64,000 nt of DNA, from assembly GCA_009667805.1 (NCBI GenBank), contig CM019069.1:97809204-97873203 (forward strand), given 5' to 3'. Below are positions 31,960-43,235 of the stretch, in pieces (positions within the stretch are counted from its first letter, which is position 1; each line of letters starts with the position of its first letter). A program made the translations under genes and the position numbers. Origin of the DNA: Leptobrachium leishanense (Eukaryota > Chordata > Amphibia > Anura > Megophryidae). Below the pieces are notes generated by a model. It did not search any database and had not been told where the DNA came from. It worked only from the letters and a program-made list of their open reading frames with translations.

Positions 31960-33540
31960 ACCCTTGCCTCCCTTTATTATAACTATTTTGACCTGTTTTC
32001 TACCAGAATTGCTTCTCCTTTTGTGTTAGTGGTTTGACTTGTTATTAATAAAGTTAACCCTTTCCGGGCCATTGTCGTTGCACTTTGTGCAAACTTGTGT
32101 TTTTTATGCTAAACTGCTGGGTTATGCCCTTGTAGTGGCCCATTGAGCCCCGCCCTTTTTTGGTGTTCATTTCAGTTCTTTAGTATGAATTTCATTCATG
32201 CGAAAACCGGCGGATACAATTACTATTGCAGTGGCTCCGCCAGAGGGCTGAGATCGGCTGCTTGTTACAGTATCTCTCACTCTCAGCACAATGTGTCAGG
32301 CAAAGCTGTTACAGTAACTGCTGCTCATCACAGTGCTCAGTGTTTCAGTAAAACTAGTAAATAATATTTTTTTTATATTAAAGAGGTTTACTATTTCCTT
32401 GTTTTACGGAAACTCTGCTATGATGAGCAGTAGTCAGTTACTGTAACAGCTGAGCCTGATACATTGTAATGAGAGATAATGTAACAAGCAGCCGATCTCA
32501 GCACTCACAGCCACTGGATTTAGAGGGCTAAAAAAATGCTCCTCTCTGTATAATGTATAGAACATCCTCCTACATTAATACCCATCTCTGTATAGAACAT
32601 CCTACTGCATTGGCATGTGGAGGGTGCAGAACTTCAGAATGCAATACTTATCCAGCACAGGAGAGGGAACTTTTATTTAAACTTTGTATCTCTGTGGGGG
32701 AGACAGACAGGACTATAAAAGCAGGGGAGAGGGAAAATATTAACGTAAATCGGTCTGAAAGCTCACAGAAGAGATGTCTGGCACATTTTAATTTTTTTTT
32801 ATAAAATAAAGCACTTTAAATCCAGGGAAAACATTCAAATAAATCACCCTGAAGGCTCATAATGGCAGATTCACTGAGAGCTGGATACTAAATGTATCAG
32901 ACGTAAAAACCCCTTTATAAAAAGCAGCACTGGGAGAGGGACTTTATATAAAATGTGTATAATAGATGAGGAAAGGGGGATAGTGCTCCTGGATAATATA
33001 AAATGTATCAGACCTAGGCCCCTATTATACAGAGCGGGAGGGGAGATAACACACTTTTTATAAAGTCCCTCTCTTCTCCCAGCGCTGCTTGTTATAAAGG
33101 GGTTTTTACTATCCAGCCCTCCTGTCATTGGCTTTCAGTGTGATTTTATTTGCATGTTTTCCCTCTCCAGCTGCTTTTTATCATCTCGTCTGTCTCATAT
33201 AGACATACAAGGGTTAAGTAAAGGTTTCCTCTCCTGTGCTGGCTGTCTGCGCTGCGAGTGAGTATTCTGGAGCTCTATCACTGTCAGATTTTCGGGAAGG
33301 ATTACACATACAAACTTTTTCTGTAGCTTTGCGATGTTGTGCTCTTCATTGCTGGTCTCCTTAACTCCTCAATGTATTATTACAAAAAGGACTGCAACTA
33401 AAATGTATTGCATTTTCCTTTCATTTTTTGGACTGAGCAGTTTCATATCTCGAGTCATACGAAAACTAAATTATCCCAAAATTCAGACTAACTTGTTTTA
33501 GTACTAAAACGAATGCACATGTCTAATACCATCTAAATAT
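31960..33540. other. 1.6 kb without an assigned feature
   Basis: Two imperfect inverted blocks (near 32260-32350 and 32410-32510) sharing CAGCCGATCTCAG and GTTACAGTAACTG-like text suggest another decayed transposon. 33505-33528 (ACTAAAACGAATGCACATGTCTA) looks like a hAT terminus. No gene seen. Confidence 0.4.
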
Positions 33541-33549
33541 AGTCTTAAT

Positions 33550-34046
33550 GAGTTGTTCCTGGTGAGTCGTACATACGGAGCTACTTCTCATAGCTTCCCA
33601 AATCTCAGACCACTCCTCCCTCTATCTCCTTTTCCCAACCTATAACATAAGGTAACTCCTTCAAATCTAATAGAAATAAGGCCCATATGGTACCGGCTCC
33701 TGAGACAAAGTTGTTCAAAAAAATTAGGCTTGCTCAAGGCCGCTAAACTAACATGCTGTTTAGATGCGTATGCCCGAAGTTGAAGATATCTAAGCAGTCC
33801 CAAAGAACCATCCCCAGTTTGCCCTGTAAGCTCGGAGTTGGAGTAAGTTACCCGCCGGATATAAGTTCCCAATTCTATAAATATCAGGGCTCAACCATCC
33901 CTCCCCATACCTTCCATTGAAACCTGGTATGAACGCCCTGTTACGGTGGAGGGACGGTTAATGGAGATGGGAAAGAGGCACCTCATGGCCAGCTTGTCCC
34001 ATATTCTAAAGGAGTTAAGGAGAGCTGGACACGATGTCCGTATAAG
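33550..34046 (-). pseudogene. L1 ORF2 C-terminal fragment
   Basis: The minus-strand open frame 33872-33588 and its neighbour fit the weakly conserved L1 C-terminal region that follows the RT. Placement rests on the LTR duplication joining it to 34806. Individual motifs are weak. Confidence 0.5.
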
Positions 34047-34051
34047 AGGGC

Positions 34052-34800
34052 TGTGACGGAAACCTGCTCTCTTGCACCTGTACTGCTCTCCAGACACCCC
34101 CTTTCCAAGATCAGCCCGGCAGCTGAGTTGCTCGGAACTCAGTGCCTCGAGCAGCCTGATCTGTAGCTCCAGACCTGCTTGGTCTGATCATCTGCCTCTT
34201 TGAATTTCCAGAATGCCGCTCTGTGCCTTCTGGTGATTGCGGGTACCAGACAAGCTGTATGTTCACAGGATTCTGAGACTTTTATTGAAAAACGCCACTA
34301 TTTCTGCCCAGGTCCAACAGTTCTAATTTGTATGCCAACCGTCAAACCTTGACCCACTGAAACTCTACTGTAAATATCTGACATAATGTAATTAAACATT
34401 CCTTAGCCTTCATATCACACATCATTTACATAATCTATTGTTCCAATAGATCAGATTACCTTTGCAGTCAAACACTGTCCCAGACTCATGGCTCCTTAAC
34501 CAGATAACAGACACAGAGAAAAGCAATTTTGCATAATCACACATTACTCAAACATTCCACACAAAAGAGGGCATTGAACATTGCTTCAGGTTGCATCTTT
34601 AAAACACCTCTGCAAGTGCCCATTCACATACAGTAATAGAAGTACATTTAAACTAAAGCTATGCAATTTACAATACATTTAAAATCACACCACGCAATAT
34701 AACTGAACATAAAGTCTTTCCAAAGCAAATGTCTGTGTCTTTTGGTGTTTTTTTGCCAGGAAAATAAAAGTCTTGGTTTGACGCGGGGAGCGCTATGACA
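34052..34800 (-). repeat. Solo retrovirus-like LTR in L1
   Basis: 749 bp, plus-strand ends TGTGACGG and GCTATGACA, flanked by AGGGC and AGGGT (imperfect 5-bp duplication). On the minus strand it matches the LTR at 58521-59402 (AGCGCTCCCCGC, CTTTTATTTTCCTGGCAAAA, ending GTCACA). Confidence 0.75.
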
Positions 34801-34805
34801 AGGGT

Positions 34806-35570
34806 GATATTTCTTTTGAAAGCCACATCCATTTATGTGGTACATCGGGGTACATAAACACACACTCCAACTCTACCCATCGTCTACTAGATGGGGTGGT
34901 ATGCAACGCCATCATCTGGGCCAACTGGGCGGCATAATAGTAGGTAAATAAGCATGGGAGTCAAAAAACCTCCAGCCGCTTTGGGTCTATAGAGTGTAGA
35001 TCTAGTCATCCTGTGCCTCTTACCTCTCCAGATAAAGGAGTCAATAGCTTTCTGCAAATTATGAAGGTCAGTGGGATCAAGCACTACTGGTATGGCTTGA
35101 AAAAAAATACAATAATCTAGGCAAAATATTTTTTTTACGCTATAAACTCGGCCCACTCAAAATATCATATATTTAGTCCAACACTCCATCTTCCTTTTCA
35201 ACTTTGCAAATAAAGCAATATAATTGGTTGAATACAAGCTATAGGGGTCTCTTGTCAAGGAAATCCCCAGGTATGTAATATGAGTGGGGGATACCCGAAT
35301 CGGAAAAATTAAGATCAAAGAGTCTATGTCCCGGTTGCAAAGGTTCAAGGCAAATGCCTCCGATTTACTCACATTGATTTTGTACCCTGAGATAAGTGAA
35401 AATGTATCGAGCGAATGGTAAAGTAGAACGTCATCCGAATAGGCCAAAATCTTGTTCTCCCCAGAGTGTACCATAATTCCATGCACTTCCGAGATGGTCC
35501 GTATCATCTGAAGTAAAGGTTCAAGAAATATTGCAAAAAGTGCCAGGGACAAAAGACAACCCTGACGTGT
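34806..35570 (-). pseudogene. L1 ORF2 reverse transcriptase fragment
   Basis: Minus-strand frames encode LALFAIFLEPLL and ILAYSDDVLLY (35552-35400), the L1 RT catalytic box with Ser where Ala is usual. ISGYKINVSKSEA, HITYLGISLT and SFIWRGKRHRMTRSTLYRPK follow. Frames are broken. Confidence 0.85.
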
Positions 35571-35574
35571 ACCA

Positions 35575-35690
35575 TTACAGGGGTGTGGAAATTTTAAAAA
35601 AATCTACTTGTCCAATGGACTAAGTGGTAGTCCAATCTACTTGTCCCTCAGGACGATCTACTTCTCCTGATAAGAAAAATAATTTCAACA
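35575..35690 (+). repeat. Possible truncated hAT end
   Basis: CAGGGGTGTGGAAATTTTAAA with the repeated phrase ATCTACTTGTCC resembles a hAT terminus. No partner end found. Confidence 0.4.
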
Positions 35691-35800
35691 AAATAGTGTT
35701 TTTAAATAGAGGTCTTTATTCATAACAGCCTAGAGAGGCAGCATCACATACATCTCTAGGCTGTTATGAATAAAGACGTCTTTAAACACTATTTTGTAAT
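35686..35800. repeat. Near-perfect hairpin, about 48-bp arms
   Basis: ACAAAATAGTGTTTTTAAAT...CATAACAGCCTAGAGA is mirrored by TCTCTAGGCTGTTATG...ACACTATTTTGT around a 13-15 base loop. A third partial copy follows at 35825-35868. Confidence 0.85.
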
Positions 35801-35989
35801 GTATATACATACACACAAGAACACACAAAATAGTGTTTAAAAAGATCTTTATTCATATTTTGTGTGTATACTCTCCATCATTCCAACAGAAGGGCTATAA
35901 GGAAAGGACAATCTCTCTAAAAAAAATAAAATCGGCCCTGAAAACACCGCGCGAATAGCTGTTGCGCTACAAAGAAAAGAGAAACCCCA

Positions 35990-36630
35990 CACAGATACCT
36001 CCTAGTTGTTTCCTACAACCCAACTCTAGAGGGAATTCGCAAAATCCTCAAAGATCTGCAGCCACTGGTCACAGAGGACCCTGCGCTCAAAGAAATATTC
36101 CCACAGCCCTTACTGGCATTCAAGCAACCCCCAAACCTGAGGCAAAAACTGGTCCACAGCAAACTCCCTCCGGAACAGGGTGACGCACAGAATGGGACCA
36201 AACGCTGCAACAAACCCTGCTGCAAACTGCCAACATATGTGACCGCAGCACTGCACAGCACAACAACGCCACGCACCACATCAATGGCTTGTACCTTTGT
36301 ACATCCCCCAATGTGGTGTACATGATCCAGTGCACAGCGTGTGATAAGGGCTGCTATATATTGGCGAAACCAGCCTTAAACTGAACCTCAGGATGAACCA
36401 GCACAGACACTCCATCAGGAACCACCAGGAAAATACATATTGTACCCTGGTGGGACATCACTTCAATCTAACAGGCCACTCCATCCAAAACCTCAGAATT
36501 AAAATTCTCAAAGGACACTTTAAAGACAATCGTGAACGCAAAAAATGATCACATATTTCAACACCATAAATGCCGGACTCCATGTCGATTTGGGGTTCTT
36601 AACCCATTATCATAACAACGTCACATAATA
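35990..36630 (+). pseudogene. PLE linker and GIY-YIG endonuclease, frame-broken
   Basis: Frame 1 gives PLLAFKQPPNLRQKLVHSKL and a cysteine-paired linker. After shifts near 36290 and 36350 come VVYMIQCTACDKGCYIGE (the GIY-YIG signature), VGHHFNLTGHSIQNLRIKIL and, after another shift, AGLHVDLGFLTHY, all typical of the C-terminus of Neptune-type PLEs. Confidence 0.8.
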
Positions 36631-36892
36631 TTCATAATTCTGGGTGGGGTTTGGTTTTCTCTTTCCTGTTTTTTTTTTTTCTTTTTTTTTTTTCGTGTGC
36701 GCTTTCACTTTCCCTTTTGAAGTGATCTTACCACTGTTGTCTCATGTGCCTTTTAATCGTTTTTTTTTTTTTTCTTTTCCCACTCTAACCCTGCCATTTG
36801 GCGATTTTACAACATCTACACCCCCCAACCGTGTGCCTGATCAATGTCCCAATGTTAATTCTATCATTCTGCTCAGCATAGCTTCAATATAC

Positions 36893-36925
36893 CTGACGAA
36901 GAGAGGATCACTCTCGCAAGCTTGT
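36893..36925 (+). ncRNA. Decayed hammerhead-like motif
   Basis: CTGACGA (36893-36899), an extra A, stem II GAGAG/CTCTC with loop GATCA, then GCAA where GAAA is required. The A-to-C change at a core base predicts an inactive copy. Confidence 0.55.
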
Positions 36926-37034
36926 ACTTTAAATGTAACGGCCAATAAAAAAAGGTATCACTAAAGACTGCTATACTCCTGATTTTGGCATCTGGACTAA
37001 CCCGGCCTACCTAATAGATAAATATCAGAGGGCT

Positions 37035-37035
<1 letters not shown>

Positions 37036-37083
<48 letters not shown>

Positions 37084-37165
37084 TTATATTCTATTATCAC
37101 ACACGGCTGCAATGTGTGCGCGTGTGTGTGTGTATATATGCATGCATGCATGCATGCATGGTATA
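37036..37165. repeat. Microsatellites (GT)n, (TA)n, (GCAT)n
   Basis: A GT run (37036-37070) into TA, then a second GT run (37118-37132) into ATGC repeats (37139-37160). Confidence 0.95.
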
Positions 37166-37186
37166 TATAGTTGTCTGTTGGGAATG

Positions 37187-37436
37187 AAACCAACCTGATC
37201 TGGGTGTATAAGCGATGGGATCTAATCGTAGCGACAGGACTTTGGCAAATAATTTAAGATCAGTGTTGCTAAGGGATATTGGGCGAAGGTTCTTTACATG
37301 ACAATGATCTTTACCAGGTTTGGGAATTTAATACTATAGAAGCCAGAAGAGACTCAGTCGGGGGGACCTGGCCCTCGAGAAGATCATTAAAAAACGGCAC
37401 ATAGTCTAGGAACCAGTATGCCCGCAAAGCATTTAT
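37187..37436 (-). pseudogene. L1 ORF2 reverse transcriptase palm fragment
   Basis: The minus strand encodes LRAYWFLDYVPFFNDLLEGQ, PPTESLLASIV and, with breaks, text matching the L1 order leading to PISLLN and IHxDQVGF. It links 41519 to 35570. Confidence 0.75.
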
Positions 37437-37620
37437 AGTAATTTATTTTTTATTTATAAAGGATTTTACCAGGAAGGATACATTGAGATTTCTCTCGTTT
37501 TCAAGTATGACCTGGGTTCAAGAACATGGTTACAGAAATACAAAAGTAGTAAAATGCAATAAATTAACACAAAACAAATATACAGATTAACAGAAAATAA
37601 ATATGTAGGAAATATAGTCA

Positions 37621-40600
37621 CTATGTTACATGTTTACAGGTGCATTCCTTAAGGGACTTTAGACTGGGGGAAGATTTAATGGCGTCTGGGAGGTTATTCC
37701 AGAATTGTGGTGCTCTGTAGGAAAATGAGGATCGAGCCACTTGCTTTTTGTATTGTGGTATTGCAAGTAAGGTGCTGGTCCTGGATCGGAGGTTATAGGA
37801 TGAGGGAAGCTCCCTTTTCAGGTAGGGTGGTAGCTTCCCAGAAAAGCTCTTAAACACCAGGTTGGAAAGGTGAAGGGTGCGTCTAGATTCCAGTGACGGC
37901 CAGTTTAGTTCTTTTAACATGTCACAATGGTGGGTCATGTAGTTACATTGTAGCACAAAGCGACAGAATGAGTTATACAATGTAGTAAGTATCTGGAGGT
38001 GCGTTTGCGGGGCGGCTGCATACACTACATCTCCGTATTCAATAGCCGGCATAAGCATTTGTCGTACAATCTTTCTTACCGCGGGGCTCAGGCAGGATTT
38101 GTTTCTGTACAGGGCACCTAGTTTGGGGTAAATTTTAGATGAAAGTTTTTCAATATGGGGGCCAAAGGATAGATTTGGGTCTAACCACATACCTAGATAT
38201 TTGAGAGCAGTGACTGTGGTCAGCGTGCCATTTGATTTTGTCCTGACACATAGATGGGGTGTTTGCAATTTGTGTAGTTTAGGTGCTGTTCCAAAGAGCA
38301 TTGTAACAGTTTTGTCAGCATTTAGAAAGAGTTTGTTATCTTTGATCCACTTTTCTACCTCTGTGAATTGGTCTTGCAGCACGGCCTCCAGCTGTGGGAG
38401 ATCTGGTTTGCTGGTCTAGATTAGTGTCGTCTGCGTACATGTGTACAGTTAAGGCTTTGCAAACATTGGGCAGATCATTTATGAATATTGTGAATAGCAG
38501 GGGGCCGAGTATCGAGCCTTGGGGTACACCGCACGTGACTCGGAGGGGGAGGGAAGTGCTGTCAGAAATGGACACATATTGCAACCGATCAGACACATAT
38601 GATTGAAACCAGGTTAGCGTGCAATCACCAATACCAGAGTTTTTTTTAAGTTTTGTAATAAGATGCCATGGTCTACTGTGTCAAAGGCCTTGGCAAAATC
38701 AAGGAAGATGGCTCCAGTTAGGGTTCCATGCCAGCCTGGATATCATTGGAAACGTTTTTAAAAGGGCAGTTGTGGTTGAATGATTTGGACGGAAGCCGGA
38801 TTGATCTGTGGTTAAATAGTTCCAATACTGATAGTAATCGCGTAATTGAGTGTAAACACATTTTTCCAGGATTTTTGACATTACAGGAAGCAATGATATT
38901 GGACGGTAGTTGGATACCAAAGTATTGTCTCCACTTTATATGGATGGGTACCACTCTTGCAGTCTTCCAGAGTTTGGGTATATATCCAGTCGCCAGCGAT
39001 TCATTGATTAGGGTTGTGACAGGTTTTGCAATTGCCGGGGCGCTGATTTTTCAGCAGCATTGCTGGGATTTGGTCAGGTCCTGACTGGTGTTTCATTTTT
39101 TGGTTACAGAAAAGTTTAGTAATGGCACTGACAGGCACCGGTCTAAAACTGAATTTCTCTTTGATACAGGGTTTTTGCACAGTTGGAAGGATCTGACTTG
39201 TGTGCTGCCTTTCTGAAGGTGTTTCAATTGCTAGCTTAGCAATCAGGGTGCTGGAGCATCCAACAAAATAGTTATTAAAGGCATTTGCTACATCTAGGGG
39301 GTGTTGCAGGGTTTGGTTGTTTACTTTGACAGCAACTGGTTGGGAGTGGACAGGGGGCGATTGTATGTTAGTTATGATTTTCCAAAAATTTCTCGGGTTT
39401 GATATGTTATTGTTTAGATTTTCATTGAAGTATTGGGCTTTGGCCATTTTTGTTTGCTTTGTGCATGCATTCCGCCATTTTCGGTATTCACAGTGATCGT
39501 TCATGGATCCAGTACTCTTGAAATTTGCTATAACAAATAATTGTCTCGCATTTAAAACTGTATGATACGTAAAATATACAAAATCGCAAAAAAAAATATG
39601 TATGTATCTTTTTTTTCAGTGCATCTTCAGGTGGGTCCTCCTTTCCACCCAAACAACTGAATTTCACAAAATAATGGAAGTGCACTGAAAATATAAGGCA
39701 AAAGACACCAACATAGCGTTATACTGACACAGATTAGGTGTAATTACCCCTGCTACAAATTGGCGCTTACAAGATAAAAATGAATATCATGCATATCATG
39801 AAATACTCAGCCACACTGGTCATCAGCAGTGGAATCAATGAATATTCTGCGTGTAGATTCCCAATATCTACTGATCTCGTAGTTCCTGAGGAAGTCTACG
39901 ACGAAACATGTTGGATACTGAAGGACTTCAACATTTTAACTGAATTGTTTAATTTGTTTTAATTTCATTAAATTTATTATTTTATTTATCTTCTTCTTTT
40001 TACAAGACCCACTACGAGATCGTAGATCTTGGGAACCTACATGCAGAATATTCATTGATTCCACGACTGATGACCAGTGTGGCTGAGTATTTCATGATAT
40101 GCATGATATTCATTTTTATCTTGTAAGCGCCAATTTGTAGCTGGGGTAATTACACCTAATCTGTGTCAGTATAACGCTATGTTGGTGTCTTTTGCCTTAT
40201 ATTTTCAGTGCACTTCCATTATTTTGTGAAATTCTCTTGAAATTTGACCAGAGTGAATCTCTAAGCTGGTACATGTGTGTGAGGTCAGCTGTAACCCAGG
40301 GGAGATGTGCCCCTTTTGACTCGCACTTTACGCAGCGGAGCATGGGCATTCCAGACTTGCAGGAGCTCTGACTGAAAGTATTCAATTGCAAAGTCCAGGT
40401 CTGGGATTCGGTTTAGCCTGTACCACGTGAGCCGTTTGAGATCATTTAGGGAGGATTCAAGATTAAATTTCTTGAAGGACCTGGTGATTGTTACTTTTTA
40501 GGGGAGATTTTGTGGCCTTTATTTTGCGCACACTGTACACTAGACAGTGATCACTGAAGCTATTAGCAAGAACGCCTGCCTCCTGTATTCTATCAGGACA

Positions 40601-41390
40601 TGAGAGAATCCAGTCCAGCAAGGTATGGTTAAGGCTTTTCATATTAATGCGAGTGGGGGAGGAGATTAATTGTGTTAACTGGAAAGCCTTAAACTAGGAG
40701 CAGTGTTTTTTGTTTTTAGGATTCAGCCAGTCAACATTAAAATCGCAGAGGACAAGCAGTTCACTTTTTTGGTTTTGAGCTACCAAATTACTAAGGATTT
40801 GGGTTATGTCAGAAAGGGAGTGCACTGGGGAGCTCGGTGGGCGATAGAATCCAGCCACATTAATTGGTTTACTGAATGGGATCTCAATAATACCAGAAAG
40901 GAAATCAAAAGTGGCTTTGTGGATTCGTCAACATAAATAACAATTCCTCCTCCTCTCTTTGCTCTGTACTTTCTATAACATGAATACCCTTGTATTGATA
41001 TGGCAGAGTCTGGTACTTTAGGGGTAAGCCATGATTCTGTCAGCACAATGACTTTAGGTTTGTAATGGAGGCACCAAGCTTTAAGCTCGTCCAGTTTAGG
41101 GAGTAAGCTGCGGATATTACAGTGCACAAAGAGTCCTTTTTTTAGTGGGGAGACTAAACGTGGCGTCATCTGTTGGACCAGGGTTGGATTCAACATCATT
41201 TGCCAGGGCAAGCAGCAGAATAAATAGCAATTTGGACACCGTTTTCTTTTTGGAGAATTGTGATTGGAGAGTCTTAAAACTCTGTGTGGGGGTGGGAGGG
41301 CTGCATTTTAACGCTCTCCATCAGCACTCAGCTGATAAATTAAAAGAGCTGAGTAGGCTATGGTGTATTTGTTTTTTTTCTGCTTGGTGT
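37621..41390 (-). pseudogene. L2-type ORF: 2A-like leader, APE endonuclease, reverse transcriptase
   Basis: On the minus strand: a hydrophobic leader ending in DVESNPGP (41218-41174); APE endonuclease with CNIRSLLPKLDEL, VIVLTESWL, GGGIVIYVDE (41120-40890); a linker with ADLTHMYQLRDSLW (40290) joined across the fold-back to CEYRKWRNACTKQTK (39480); and RT with NYRPISLLPVMSKILEK (38900), [13 protein letters not shown] (38540), YADDT (38440) and NLRSR...YRAPQFWNNLP near the C-terminus (37800-37680). Many single-base shifts break it. APE nicks DNA and RT copies the element RNA at the nick. Confidence 0.86.
39528..40233. mobile_element. Fold-back element with hammerhead-like loop, 13-bp target duplication
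   Basis: Arms of about 235 bp (39645-39880 and 40012-40230) are inverted repeats, with AACATAGCGTTATACTGACAC in one and its complement in the other. The loop contains CTGAGGA, a short stem II and GAAACATGTT (39886-39912). CTCTTGAAATTTG flanks it at 39515-39527 and 40234-40246. A 13-bp duplication points to target-primed reverse transcription, as for LINEs and PLEs, rather than a DNA transposase. Confidence 0.82.
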
Positions 41391-41518
41391 AATTTGTAGG
41401 GTGTATAGGGAGGGAGGGTATATTTAGAGAGTAGGGTGGTAGAAGACAGAAGCAGCAAGAGGGAGAAACATTTCTAGAAAACGGTGAAGAGGGAAAACCC
41501 CCCCCCCCCCAAAAAATA

Positions 41519-42850
41519 GGTAATGATAGGTTAAGCCATCCGGTCCAGGGGCTTTATGCGATTTCATCAATCCCACGGCAGTACTAAACTATCAACCAGT
41601 TTTTCTGATAGAGATGGTATTACAACTTCCCCTGTGAAACTTATCAATTTGCGCCTGGTTCCCCAAGGTGTACTCGGAGTGATGATACAAAGACCTGAAA
41701 AAAGTAAAGGTATCTCCCCTGGTGAAGTAAGGACCTGTCCACTTTTATCCTTCAAAGAAAGGATGAAGCCAGAGGCTCCCCTTGGTCTCAGCAAGCGTGC
41801 CATCGGAGTGTCCATTTTGCTGGATTGCTCATAATATCACTGGTTTGACCATAGTAAGGAGCGTCCCATATCATCCAGAAGGAGGTTGTTCAGCTCTCCT
41901 CTGGTCTGTGAGAGGATTATGTAGGAGTCCGTAGTGGGAGAAATCTTATGGGCCATTTCCAAATCCCTAAGTCTATGTTGCACTGTTTACAGTTCCCCCA
42001 ATTTAAGCTTCTTATGGTGAGACGCAAGACTAAGAATCCCTCTAATCACTGGTTTGAGTCGCCCATAGTTTGTTTCGAGACCTCATTTGTGTCATTAAGA
42101 AGAAAATAATCTCTTAGGGAAGATGCTACTTCGTCCTGTACCCCAGGTTTATAAAGTAAAAATGGATCTAACCGCCAGCACCAACCCTAAGGGATACATC
42201 AGCATGGTCAGACCATGTAATAGAGCCGATAGCGGAGGACAGAATCATTGAAAAACAATCCTGGGAAACGAATACATAATCAATAGGAGAGATGGACTGG
42301 AGAGTAAAACGTATAATCCTTACAATGATTATAAAATCTCCATACATCAATAAGGCCCAAGGTCTGCACATAATTATAAAATTGCTTGTCCTGAGATGAT
42401 GGGGTAGATGGAGCTGGGTTGCCATGGGAGCCTGACTTGTCAAACAGGGGGCACAAGGTAGCATTGAAATCCCCTCCCATAATCAACCTACCCTACAAAA
42501 TTCTCGGGTTGAGGACCAAAAAGAGGCATCAGGGCCATATATTGATACAAAAGTGTAAAATTGAGAGTCGACAGAACCCTGGACCACAATACATCTCCCC
42601 TTATCGTCAGAGAAGGACCCCATTACCTGTACAGCGCAGGAGTTGCTCATTATAACGGCAACTCCATTACGTTTAGGGACTTTGTATCTTGTGCCATCCC
42701 TAGAGTAGGCTGGATCAGATAAGCGGAATACCGCATTTTTTTGAAATTCGGGTCTCCTGTATCATAGCTATATCACTTTTGCGTTGTTTTAACTCCCTAA
42801 ATAGTAGGTGAGTTTTCTGGGGGAATTAAGACCCTTCACATTCAAGGACA
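41519..42850 (-). pseudogene. L1 ORF2 endonuclease and RT start
   Basis: Minus strand from 42850: MSLNVKGLNSPRK, then GGDFNATL (42485), DVWRFYNHCKDYTFYS (42350), IDYVFVSQ and ITWSDHADV (42280-42200), the L1 APE-type endonuclease. Then comes the linker, and AVGLMKSHKAPGPDGL at the start of the RT (41570-41530). Frames shift repeatedly. The L2 LINE interrupts just after. Confidence 0.85.
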
Positions 42851-43055
42851 TTACCACAACTTTATCCATATGGGATTTTTGTCAAGAACAAAGCCAATGG
42901 TCCAACCATAGTCCCTCCCCTTGCTGTCCCTCCACCAGAAAAAATAGACGGTAGTAGACGGCGACGGTGGTGTTGCGGGCCGAGCACCATCTTGGCCTGC
43001 CCCATCTTAGCGTGGTCTCGTGACAAATATCGGAGCTACCACCGCTCCGGCGTCC

Positions 43056-43079
43056 AGTTTTTTTTTTTTTTTTTTTTTT
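43056..43079. repeat. Poly(T) tract
   Basis: About 23 T in the GC-rich region upstream of the L1 ORF2 relic. The flanking text encodes nothing recognised. Confidence 0.8.
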
Positions 43080-43235
43080 CTTCCCTGGGGGCGTCATGTT
43101 TTTCAGGAGGGAGTACCCACCCTCCCCTGAGCTAGCTAGCAAGCGAGACAACGGTCATGTAACGGGGGGAGTAGCGCCCACTAGATAGTCGTGGAGTTGA
43201 TATCCTTAAGGGCTGAGAAATCTTTTTGACGTTTA

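Larger units (their letters stand above)
35980..36960 (+). mobile_element. Penelope-like element 3' half, plus strand
   Basis: Carries the RT-to-endonuclease linker, a GIY-YIG domain, a short 3' region and a hammerhead-like motif (36893-36925). It lies within the split L1. Confidence 0.78.
37441..41512 (-). mobile_element. L2-type LINE, nearly full length, minus strand
   Basis: The 3' end on the minus strand is GAAATCTCAATGTATCC...GGTAAAATCCTTTATAAATAAA, the tail shared with the SINEs here. Endonuclease, RT and a 5' 2A-like segment are all recognisable. It is inserted in L1 ORF2 and interrupted at 39528-40233 by a fold-back element. Net length is about 3.3 kb. Confidence 0.88.
33550..42850 (-). 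mobile_element. L1 LINE ORF2 region, minus strand, split by three insertions
   Basis: Pieces in L1 order on the minus strand: endonuclease and RT start (42850-41519), RT palm (37436-37187), RT with active site and C-terminal region (35570-34806), and C-terminal tail (34046-33550). They are separated by an L2 LINE (37441-41512), a PLE/hairpin/microsatellite block (35575-37186) and a solo LTR (34052-34800). Confidence 0.82.

Noticed and set aside
32871..33128. 85-codon minus-strand open frame
   Set aside because: No motif, overlaps imperfect inverted blocks of a decayed repeat.
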